Source: Parelaphostrongylus tenuis (lineage: Eukaryota; Nematoda; Chromadorea; Rhabditida; Metastrongylidae). From it: DNA of 64,000 nt. The notes beneath the pieces were generated by a model, which worked only from the letters and a program-made list of their open reading frames with translations, made no database searches and was not told where the DNA came from. Location: assembly GCA_019055375.1 (NCBI GenBank), contig JAHQIW010000080.1:1-64000 (forward strand), written 5' to 3'. The translations under genes and the position numbers were made by a program. Position 1 is the stretch's first letter. Every line of letters begins with the position of its first letter. This document shows, in pieces, positions 35,945 through 47,400 of this stretch.

Positions 35945-36122
35945 GACATGCGGAAGCTTAAGCCCCGAATGTTACTACTAGTCCAGTGGAAAGTTTTCGT
36001 CTAGCAAAAAATTCAGTAGAGTATTCTATAACAATGATGTAAAACAGCATGTGTTTCTGAAAAGATTGCGTAAACTAGAAGTAAACAATCAGCTCAATTG
36101 AGCGATAAGGGCCTGCAGGTAT

Positions 36123-36372
36123 CTATTTTACTCTTGAATGCTGATCGATGTCAATGAATTCAAATTCGCACTCGTGCTGAATAGCATTCCACAGAGGAGA
36201 TGTTTGAGCTATCCACATTTGATCATTCACAATATAAAGAGCACATTGAATTCCGCTCATATTCACTGGTCCCCTGAACCGATGAACTGTCGCTAAATCA
36301 GGTCTCGCTGGTAGCTTCCACCTTATTTCACAGCCATAACTACGCATAAGAGTAAGCTGTGCTGCATAACAC
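36123..36372 (-). CDS. Possible coding exon, unrecognised
   Basis: After a TATGCAG acceptor near 36373 the minus strand stays open for about 80 codons: QLTLMRSYGCEIRWKLPARP, then GPVNMSGIQCALYIVNDQ, then HECEFEFIDIDQHSR. It ends at TAG or at a GTAAAA donor near 36127. The composition (Cys, Trp, Pro, balanced charge) looks protein-like, unlike neighbouring frames. I cannot name a family and found no clear partner exons. Confidence 0.35.
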
Positions 36373-36949
36373 TTATCATCAACATAGCTTCAGAAGACAT
36401 CGTCACAGTTGATGTAAGGATTTGCTACAAGACTAGCACTCCGCTTTCGTTTAATTGCACATTTTTCAGCTTGAAGCTCGCATCCTATGCCTCACGACAA
36501 AGTTTCATAGCTAATAAAAGTTATTTTACCACTTCTGAGCAAATTGTAGCACACCGAGGCATCTGTAACCACCCTAAGGGAAAGCTGATGAAAATGAGAA
36601 TCGAAATGCACTTTGATCCAAGACCTCTTTCTAACTTTTTTTGACAAAGACCGGACTTTGCGGCGACTTTGAGGAAACCGGGTCTTTTCGAACCGCAACA
36701 GATGCCGTTCAGGAAGAATACTAAACCTTTAGCCAACAAATAACTTTCGGTGCCGTGGACCCACAGTCTCTGCATCTATGACCGGCAACTCTGGACGCTC
36801 TGCTCCACCTCCCCTACTTCTTTGATTCCTAGCGTGCTGCGTCTAACAATCTTCGACTGAGAGCTAGAGATGCAGGAAAGGTGGAACAATCCACCTAGAG
36901 TCACCATTCAGGCATGCAAAGGTCTTCGGCCCACGGTCCCAAAAGTGAT

Positions 36950-37243
36950 AAAGAAAGGATGAAGCTCTCTGCATTGATCGACCCCTGAGGGATGCGCCAT
37001 ACATTCGCCTTCAATTTCAGCTGCGTCTGAGATGACCGAATGCATATCTGGCCATTGCAACAACTTTCGGCGTCCTACCGCTGTATCGAGTCAGTGTTCC
37101 TTGCTTATCGTCCCAGGCAATTCTGGTACCTCTTTACCGACTCCGGAAAGATGAGTGGCTTGGCAACCCATAGGAGCAGGATAGGACCGTTGACCCTGCG
37201 TACCACGCAGGGCACCTCTAACCACTGCGCACCACATGCCCTT
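36950..37243 (-). mobile_element. tRNA-derived SINE type 1 (spacer copy)
   Basis: Same family, more diverged. The tRNA-like head is at 37190-37243 (accactgcgcaccacatgcc) and the tail near 36950 (aaaggatgaagctctct). It lies in the unduplicated spacer. Confidence 0.75.
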
Positions 37244-37249
37244 TACGTA

Positions 37250-38360
37250 CACTTCATTCACTTCATAGTATACTTGGTAGCAGTGATCAATGGTGACTGA
37301 AATCGTATTCTTTATACATACTAGTCAGAATCGAAATGCGCTCAGAGTCGGTCTGGAGTTATGCGCCACGAAAGTCATGATAAAAGCAGTGTTACTTTCC
37401 ATATTTGCATTATATCGTTTCATCTCTGTGAACTCATATCCGTTTGTAAGTTGACTGTTGTTGTAACATATTCTACAAGGAAGATTCAGCTACTTGTGTT
37501 GTAGACTATAAGCACAGTGTAACCAAAGAGGGAACTCCGAGAGGAAATCGATTGAAATAAACAAAAACGATGATATAGAAGAAAAGTAGTTATCAGTCCA
37601 TAAATTGAAATAATAAAGAAGAGCATCTGTGTTTAACACCATATGTCTTACATGTTCTACCGATTTCCAATCATAGCAATTGTCTTACACTTAAGTCGTT
37701 TTCCGCTGAACAATTGTCAATTCGAATCGGTTTCGCTTGACATTTTCCCACGTTTATGGGTTCACATCAAACTGTGAATAAGAATGACTCGAAAAGTTTA
37801 CACCGATTTGGAATTGTGTTAAAGTGAATGCCATTTCAAGACAACCAAGGCAATCCACGCTGGATCACATTACAGAAGTTCCATTCTTAAGACAGAAGTG
37901 GGAGTTTCTTAAATGAGAATACCATAATGAAGCAAATAACAACTTAGGAAAATAGAAATATGGAGTGCTTTTGCACTACTTGCGGATCACCTAAACTGCT
38001 TAATCACTATATTTTCAGTTCACTGTTCTTGGTAGCAAATGTTATAGGACAGTCAGTACTCAGAAATGGTGCAAGCCTCTTAATCGATGAGCCACTGACT
38101 ATGAGTGCATGCAGCCTGTCATACAGTGAGCATATCTCAAGTAGTGGCATGTATTTTTGAGGTCTCCTCATTTACAATGTAAGCTCATTGAAGAAACATC
38201 TGACTTGTTGTTCATTCAGACCCAAAATCGGTCAGTCTTAACAAAGATGTCCAATATTTACTGTTCTTGTGTGGTGGACAGACAACATAAAAACGTGACA
38301 TGACAAATAAGGGAAGCAACGTAACACAGTATGGTAAACGCGCTGATGATTCCTTCATAT
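37250..38360. other. Intergenic spacer downstream of neprilysin copy B
   Basis: Between the type 1 SINE and the gene B stop codon. Mixed AT-rich sequence without recognised repeats or reading frames. It would contain the 3' UTR and polyadenylation signal of gene B; no unambiguous AATAAA was singled out. Confidence 0.55.
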
Positions 38361-38363
38361 TTG

Positions 38364-38463
38364 TTACCAGACAGCACATCGCTCCGTCGGATTCATAGGT
38401 GTGCCGACAGGGCAGTTGAAGGCGGCAGCGAATTCTGGTTGATTAGCTAGTACTTGATTCACG
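38364..38463 (-). CDS. Neprilysin copy B terminal exon
   Basis: The exon opens after TTATTCAG, completes an Arg codon split with exon 16, and reads [15 protein letters not shown], then [10 protein letters not shown], then CAVW and TAA (38364-38366). PEFA..F.C..GT.MNP and C-x-VW are the characteristic C-terminus of the M13 family. The homology between copies A and B begins at this edge, so the equivalent exon of copy A should lie within about 100 bp left of position 1. Confidence 0.92.
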
Positions 38464-41400
38464 CTGAATAAGATCCATGATACTATGTGAGTTTGCTGTT
38501 CAAACAGTTCAAAACAATCCGATATTATAGTGTTCGCTCTTAGTTTCTTACTACAAATTTCCCTACCACAAACCTACTTCCCATCAAATTTCACGGGCAT
38601 TGAGCTTCTGCGTTTCTCGGCTACGTGACTTCCATAGTGAGTCGTGTAACAACCCTACCTTTTTCGTTTCGAGTGTTTTCTTGAGACCACAGCTCAAATT
38701 TCATTATGCCAAAAAATCATTTTTGAGCCAATCCTATGTTTTGTGAATAAGAGCTTCGAGAGTGTGACACAAAACGGCTACGCGGTCGGATGTTTTACAT
38801 TGTGCAAGTGATTAATGAGGCACTTACCGATATTTTTCCGGAGCGTGAGGATCAGTTAGAATGAGGCCGATCAAGGAGTCTGTCCTCGAATGGCCACACC
38901 ACACCTGTAAAATTGTGCTTCCAAACTGTTATCATTACTCTATCCTCTCATCATAACAAAATCTTCAACTTTCAATTACCGCGAATTTTTTTACGGCGGT
39001 TGCGATGTGATTTGTAATCACAATGATTCTGAGGTACCCATGCTTAGCCTTCGCTCTAATCATGTTTTGACCTTGTCCGAGTGATGGATAACACGCGAGT
39101 TCGAGTTAATTGCGGGTTCAGAGTATACCACTATTCATGTGATCATAATCAGTTTAGTAGACAAACTCTCAGTGGACAATAATCAAAGGCTAGGTAACTG
39201 AGGCAACGTGTGTTGTGCTGATCTATGGCACTACTTAGCGCACTTGTGAGCGCTATCACGCAATACGCATAATAACCCTCTAACCCTAGGGAATGAATAG
39301 TTCAGCAGTTAGCGATGAAGTGCAACATACACTCCTCGTTGCCTGCGAGCCACCAAGCCTCCCATAGATTTTCGATTAGAAACGCTTCATTGAGTATGTG
39401 ATTTGTAAAACTCTATATGCTCTACACTGTCTAATGCTAATCTGAAACGCACTAGTCCGTGATTTCGGTCTAAGAATATTATTTATACTTTTTGTCGATA
39501 TAGGTAAGCCTCATTCTTATTTCTACTGGTTCAGTTAATTTCTTATAATGTTAAATGAGAAATCGGCCTTTCATTCGATTTTTCTGGAAAATACTCTTGT
39601 GGCGTTCTCAACAACAATTTGCAAACATACTTCATCTCTGGGCAGAATCTTAAAATGTCTTAAATCTTTTTTACTGTCGTACGAGACTAATTTCCTCGAC
39701 AATATCAACTCATTGAAAAAGTCGCTTATTACTTTTATGATTTGCAGCATTCTCAAGATAAGTGCTACTTTGAATGCTGGAATTCACTGTAGTATCAAAA
39801 TGAAACGTCCGCAAACGATATCGTGGCGATTGGTATCGATCGGTTCATTTTATAGAAATTAAGATACTGTTGTGTCATTTGAACTAAGAAGTTCGGTCGT
39901 TACTCGCGCATCGATTTACTAAATTATAGATTCAAGGAAGGTGAAGACGCTGAAACATTAGCCGGACAAAGGTTTTTGAACTTCGAGTTAGCTCGGTCAC
40001 TCAAGGCAACATTCGTTCAAGGATGCTTAACTAAGCACACTTCGAAGTCCAGGTTTTTTGAACTTCTCGTGTTACCCGCGATTTATCGCACTCTTGTGGA
40101 GGGAGTTTCTGATTCCACGATTAGGGACTGAATGTCGGTAGAGGAACGCAACGTTGAAAAAAATTCTGACAACCTTTTTGCAAAGACTGGTTAGAAGAAA
40201 CTTATATCGCCATTATTTTTCAAAAGGTTTCATCGCAAGAAGGAAAATGTCTTGCAAAAGACGAGGTGGTTGCTTGGTGACACGTGAAAAGCCATGAAGT
40301 GGTTTTTTCAAGTGATTTCAAAGGCGAAGCTCGGAAATTCCATCAAGCACCATTCAAAGATGGAAGACGAACTGCAGAGTTCTTAAAGTGAGTGATTCAA
40401 TTTTTCAAATACAAAAGATATCACTGTTTGAGTCTTTTTCAAATTATCAGGAGCTACAGTATGATTCTTGATTTTCTTCTTTGAGCAGAACACGAGGTGT
40501 TACATTAAACTTTATTCGATAGCTGACGTTTCGGCAGTTCGCCTTCTTCAGAGCCTGGAAAGGTCAAAATGTTTGCAATACAATCAGTCAAACACCTCCA
40601 TTACTTCTTTAGAAAAAATCACCAGACCTAGATTTCAATCGCATCAAGCAAAAATCAACACTCAACATACTCACCGCTTGTTGTTATATGTGTTCCACTG
40701 AATGATCCCAGTGGAGATCACCGGAAAGAGAGACACATAGGCTCGTAATGCACCCTACCCATCAAACAACAGTCTTATATACTGGCTCATATCACGAGTG
40801 TTTACAAGGCATTCCTCTCTGCGGTTTATGGTTGGATTGGTCGTATTAATCCAAAATGCTTCCAAGATCTTTCGCGCTGATGTTTTTTGCTCTTGCGCAA
40901 GGATGGTGACTTCGATTTCAAAATCAACTTCGTCGTGCTCGATGCGTCCCTAGCGGGGTGTTTCGTCTACTAAGACGCTTGTCAGCTAGGTGTTCTTCTA
41001 TGCGTGCATAGAGCGGCCTACCCGTTTCGCCTATATATTTATCACTACACGTTTTGCAAGAGATTAGGTAGACTATACCTACGCTCATGCAATCACCTAC
41101 GCTATCAGGAGCTAAGCTTTCAAAATTATCAGGAGCTAAGCCGAATAAGAAGGCTATCTTCTCTTTTGTACAAGATTTATCGCCCAGAATCACGTTGAAC
41201 CTGATTTTGAAGCCGACCTAGGCTTTCCAGTCTTAATTAGTAGCTTTCCAATTCTTTTAATTAGATTAATTTGATCAATTAATTTTAATTAGATTGATTT
41301 AATTAGTAGCTTTCCAATTCTGCAAATATTGATCCAGTGAGGTAGCATAATTCTTTGTCCAGCATACAGAATAATTAGTATAATTGGCACTTATTCTGAA

Positions 41401-44400
41401 ATTGGGTGAAGACAGCAAAACTGGAGGTGCCATGGCCGAGTGGTTGTGGTTCTCATCGCGGCGCGCGTGGAGCCGAGCTCGCCCCTTTACTCCCCTCCCC
41501 CACCTTCCCAACTCTCTTCGGAAGTCAACAACAACGCCCTATAGAACGCCATAGTCAGGCTATCCTCGAGATTGCAAGAAGACTCGCTCAGCCAGTATTC
41601 TTCGACATCCAAGAAGAGGAAACAACGTATTGAATGCTAGAAGTACTGGGATCCGCACAAGTTAAAAAAGCACTGTGAAAACGGATCAATAAAAAGTCTA
41701 AAGTGCCCACAAAACTACTGACCTCATAGTACACACGAGATGAAATGAGAAAAAAGAAGAAAGAAAAGCATTTTTGTAAAGATTTGCAAGCAGATAGAAA
41801 TTATCAACGATGGCTTACCATGGCGTACCCCATGAAAAACATCTGTATCGTTATTGTATGCTTCCAGGCCTTTGATGCGATTCTCTTCTCCGTACTTCTT
41901 TAAATAATTCTTGTATGCCTAAAAATAACTATTTTACCAAATGCATTTTTGAAGTACCCTAAGTATCGCATGAAGCAGACTTAAGTTTCTATAGCTATCT
42001 GTTTTTCTTGCAAATCGAAAACCTTGTTGTGAACGTCGCTCTAAAGGTTCTATGCTAGGTGGGACTGAGCCCCATTTCAGGAAGAGAAATCTACCTTGAA
42101 TGCTTGCTTCACTCCACCGTTATCAGCTGTATTCTCTCCTTGTGTTAACTTTCCGTTCAAATGTAGACCTGTTCCAGGGACCTATAAAGATTTTTAACTC
42201 TTCCTTGCTCTGTATAGTGTTGAGATACGTAAACTAACGGTGTGTTGAAATCTACAAAACCTCCCGTCTTTTTCCTGTGTTGTACGCAAAAGCTGTACGC
42301 TCACTATTTCAAAGTCAATTGGGTGATGGTTCAATACCAACCATTTTCTTATGGTAGCCAATAAAGTAATATCGTGCAGACCACCGCTTTCTTCAATTTT
42401 TAGTGCTGACTTCGATCGTTTAATAACGCTCAGAGTACGACTATTTCAGTAGCTCATGCTCATGAATCTTTACAATTTCATTTTCAAACACACCTCTATC
42501 TTTCCATACTGATTGATGATACACTGCACACGCCTTTCAAAGTTCTTTTTCACCTCATCATCCCACCAATCTCGCAGATTCCCAACCGCATCGAATTGTC
42601 TGCCTGTGAATAAGGAAGTTACGTTTATAACATAGGTCATTTTCCATGGAAAAGTCAAAAATTTCTCGGTCTTAACTTCCTCCGTCGATGACTGAGAAAC
42701 TCAATAAATACACGACGGCGGCAACTCAATATCCCCGCTGCAGATGTGCCTCTTGAACTTTGCTCTCTCCATAAATTTACTCTGCCCACCCAACCTTCTA
42801 CCGCCTATCACGAAGTTTCTGTTTGATTTATTGCAAGCTGACAAAAATGCAAAATAGCATACAATTTGCAAACATGATATTTTTCATAGTTCCTTTGAAT
42901 TCACAGGCTCTCTAAGTCAACATTAGAACTAGCTTGTTGACCAATGCTTAACATTCCTCATGTAAGATGATACAAGCGACTTTGTCACTATTTACACAAA
43001 AAGTAATGGTAGAGAATTTTCACCATCGAAGTTGAATTTTGAGTTGTTGATTCTGAATTTCAAACAAGACTGAGCGCTTTATTATTGGCGAAGGAAGCTG
43101 GAGCAAAGATACATCAACTATAGCTTTTATACCGAGCCTAGCTTCTGCTTCTGCTTTAGCTTCATGGAAGCCCATACTGCTTTGATCTGTTCTAGAAGCC
43201 GCGAATATGAATGACCCGCTTATACCCAAAAATACTTGAATCAATGAATTCAGAAGGGAATACCTTGATCATCAAATCCGTGAGTGGTCTCGTGCCCAAT
43301 TACGGACCCAATTCCTCCGTAGTTCAGAGCTCTGAAATGTGATAAACGAATTGTGTTTAATACAGATTCACATTAATAATCGATGGTACTCATGTTATCT
43401 CTTCTTCAAATTGCCTCCTTTTCTACTTTATGCTTTGTGCGTATTTATATAGAATCTTACTTTGGAAATGTTTGGTGGAAGAAGGGCGACTGAAGAATGC
43501 CTGCTGGAAACTCTAAAAAATAGATTGGTATAGGAGATTTTTCAAGTTTTTCGATTTCATCTAATTCTTTGAATAAACTGATTTCTGATATTTCAAGCCC
43601 ATCTACATCACGAATTGCTAAAAAGAGGCTGGAATAGCCTGAGCTTGCTCACTGATGGAATTTGATGTGGATGAGTAATAGGCGTTCACAATCGCTGGGT
43701 TGAAATCAAATTCATTTCTGTCAACGGGTTTCATGAGACGTTTAAACTGAAATTCCATGTTCCAACGTGCCACCTTCTCCACCATTTGACTGTACGTATC
43801 CGATTCCTCCACGTACAGCTGAAATTATTCCAGAAATATTTCAAAACATAGCCAAAAATTTGACGTACCGCCCAGTCGCAACGTCACATTGAAATGGCCT
43901 TCTATTTAGTATCCAGTAATTAGAGTAGACCCAGCATAGTAATTTTTTGACTAAGTTTTCCATTGCTCTGTTTACAAAATATAAAAAGGCTTAAAAAGCT
44001 CAACAGGCTTGAAAAGGTCTGAAGTGGCTTAAAAATGATTCAAAGAGCTACAATTGCCATACCTACAGGCACTACAGGGTCTGCACGGTATCTTGAGTGT
44101 TGAAAATGCAACATTTAACTTACCAGCAATCTAAAAATGGGTTTGAATGCACAGTAAAGTAAACACGTTGCGGTTCTTTCTGATTAGGAGGGAACAAATG
44201 AAAATCGATCTCGTTCGTCAGAGGAGTGTTAGTAACCACTCGAAAGCAGAGACTTAAGGCTACAGCTACACATCGCCGTTTTTTCAAACACATCTTTACA
44301 ACGCTGTAACATTCAAAATAAAATCATGTTCCATTAAACCACGTGTTTTTTTCTTATCTCGCTTATATTTCGCTGGACAAAAGCTCTTCCTCAAAGTACA

Positions 44401-47400
44401 GTTGTCAAACTATAGCACAAGCTTCAAAGAACTCAAAAATATGTCTGCTTTCTGAAGAGCTCTCTTGAACTTTCGATCTCTCCAGATATTTGATTTGTGC
44501 TTTAATCTCTCGGGCAGAACTCTTACTCAGACTGTTAGTAATCATCTGGAATCGTAATGTTTTCTGATTCAGCGATAGAATTATTTTCTGGATATACGGT
44601 TTAGGAGGGAAAATGAGATCAAGTTTTACATTTCTGGTAACGATGTTTACAGGCTAGTCGAGAAGGCGAAGGCCGTGGTAGGGGATGTGGGAAGGGTCAG
44701 GACGAGGCGAGGACGATTAGATAAAACGATTGATTAACAAATAAAACAGAAAATTTCTCTACACATTTATACGCTTTTCGAGCTTTCAGTGAATTGACGT
44801 GTGATAAAAATGAAGGCAGAGTGCGAATGTGAAGCACAATTTTGATGTGGATGCTACAGCGTTTTAAAGGGGCTATTTTTTAAACCGACGTCATAGGGCT
44901 GTAGCCTCAAGTCTCAGCTTTCGAATGGTCCGTAACACTTCTATGAAAAGTTCCTCTCCGGCGAATGAGATTGGTTTTTCATTTGTACCCTCCTAATCAG
45001 AGAGAATCCACATCTCTCCTTCTAAATTTACTAAGACGTATGCGCAAAACTTGCTGAGTGATTTGCCATTTGGTGAGAAAACTATAAGATCAGGAAGTTT
45101 TTGTTTGTGATCTGATTAGTAAAAAGAGGTCAGATTTAGCTGCTTGATACTACTGTGGCATCGGCTTACTGTGTGTTTTGCTTTTGATTAGAAGTATATT
45201 ATTGTCTTCAGCTTAGGAGACCCTACATAAGAAGTATATTCTTCGTCATGCGCTGTTGCTGGACACAGAGATTGTTTTACTGACTGGCGTTTCGTGCGGT
45301 GAAGTTGACGTAATCAGATAAGAAGGTTTTTATTAACAGTATAACTGGATAGGGACATCTCATTTTTGATCTCTTCACTAAAGCTTCTATGCTGCTACAC
45401 TACTCCAATAAAAGATTATAGGGCCATTTATACGATGAAAAAGCTCAGAAATAACTTTTTTTGAACCATTTCCGCCCCATAGTCTTCGACTTACTAAAGG
45501 AAAAGTCGAGGTTTTAAAGTAATTGGAAGAGAAATTTGCAAATTATAAAGAGTAATTGCTTATATAGATTGAATCTAGTCTACTTATACTCACTCCTTCA
45601 TAATAATTGTCGAGCTTCTCGTCGTCGAGAATAAAATCAGGATAGCCGATCTGTCGGAGCATGTGTCTTGCCTTATCGATCGCCGTCTGAAGAGATTCTT
45701 TGAAGTTGTTTCCGTATCCTATATTCTGCAAGGTCGGTCCACTGACCACTTTAGTACTTTCATCCATCCAATCGTTCTCTACTATCATGCTAAGGAATGC
45801 ATCTTGTAGATCGTTTATCATTTCCAGCGTCACGTTTTTCGATTCCTGCGAACGAGTAAATATTACTTAATTGGAAATTGATATCAGAAGAGGACATGTT
45901 TTGGTGAATAAGTTTACTTATCAAATTTAAGAAATAAGTCGCTGCCCTGTGAAATTTTTGTTTTCATGTCAATCCAATGACCTACATGCATAGAAGAAGC
46001 TAACGAGATTAATCTATTATACTCGTTACGGTATAGAAGTGTTTACAAGTTAAAAACTAATTGATCTGATCAGTAGCTCCCAAATGTTTCCCGCCTAATC
46101 TTGGCTGGGAGGTGTTCCTCGACGTCGGACTGCAAATAACAGCGTGTGGCTCAATTCCTAGTCGGGTCACCCAAGCTGAGAAGGAGCGCGATTTTTTCAC
46201 CCTGAAAGCCTAGCTAAGAGTAAACCATAGTAGGAATGACCGCCATCTTGGTAGCTGCTAGTCGCAAGATGGTAGTCTCTCTCTTATCCGCAAGGGTGGG
46301 CGGCTGCTTCGATGTGGTGACGACCTCGGGGAGCTTCGACTAGGCTTACCTCGGGACTCCAGAGAACAAAAGGCTAAGCCAGTACTGTTTCTCTCTGCTA
46401 ATACTCGTACTATCGGTGATGACAGGCTGCCCAATTATCCAAATAAGTAGATTGACAGCTTACCTCATTGAATGCCTTCTTGACGTATAGAGCACCAGTA
46501 GCATACTTCATTCGGTGCATAGTCTTGATTGTGCAGTCTTTCCATCGAGGAGGCTTCTTTTCCCTTCCATACATGGTGCGAAGAAACTCCTTGAAATAGT
46601 TCACTTGTTAGTCTTCTTGCCACAGAGCATTTGCGAAAATTTTTCTGGTCTTCTCGATTTTCATTCAGAAAACGACACTTAGATCCGCTTGCCTCACGAC
46701 TCTATTTGACGTCGAATATTAGGCCTTCTCATATGTTATGGCACTAAAGCAGTAAATACCGAATTCATTAGCCAGAAGTGATCAAAATCGCTCAACAACA
46801 CTATTCAAAATATGCGCCATAAGTTCAAACACAAATCATTATCCAACTCTTCGACAGTCAAAGTTCGATCCTCTTCAGCTGCTTCGATGGCGGCCCCTCG
46901 ATCAACTTTGCGTGGACGTTCGGAGCGCGCAGTTGCTGGTGCTGCCGGCGTGAATCTCAGCAAAGAGCCGAAACGCTGTTTGCCTGAACACAAATCCTTG
47001 AACCTTCGACACGGTTGATGATCTCGAAGGCGATCTGTGCATCGCGTCCCAGTCGTACTCGTAAAGCAGCAAACTGCGAAAAAGGCTTCGTTCAGCGGCC
47101 ATAATGTGGCAAGTTTGGACAAATTTGGTACCAAGAGAAAGCTCGGAAAATTCTGCATAAAGCGGTATTGATTTGTTGCCTGAGAGATGGCAGAAATGTG
47201 TTCAAACTGATGGCGCCCTGCTTTAAATAGGTTGTTAAGAAACTTTAATAACTTCTGGTAAATGAATTCGGAGTTTGTTGCTGTCATGCCAAAAGTTACG
47301 GAAGGACCTAATAATGCGAAATATTCGCTGCTAGTAAATCTCGACTCACATAAGTCGTTACTTACTGCCTAGCGAGCAGCTTCGCTCGCAATCCTGTGCT

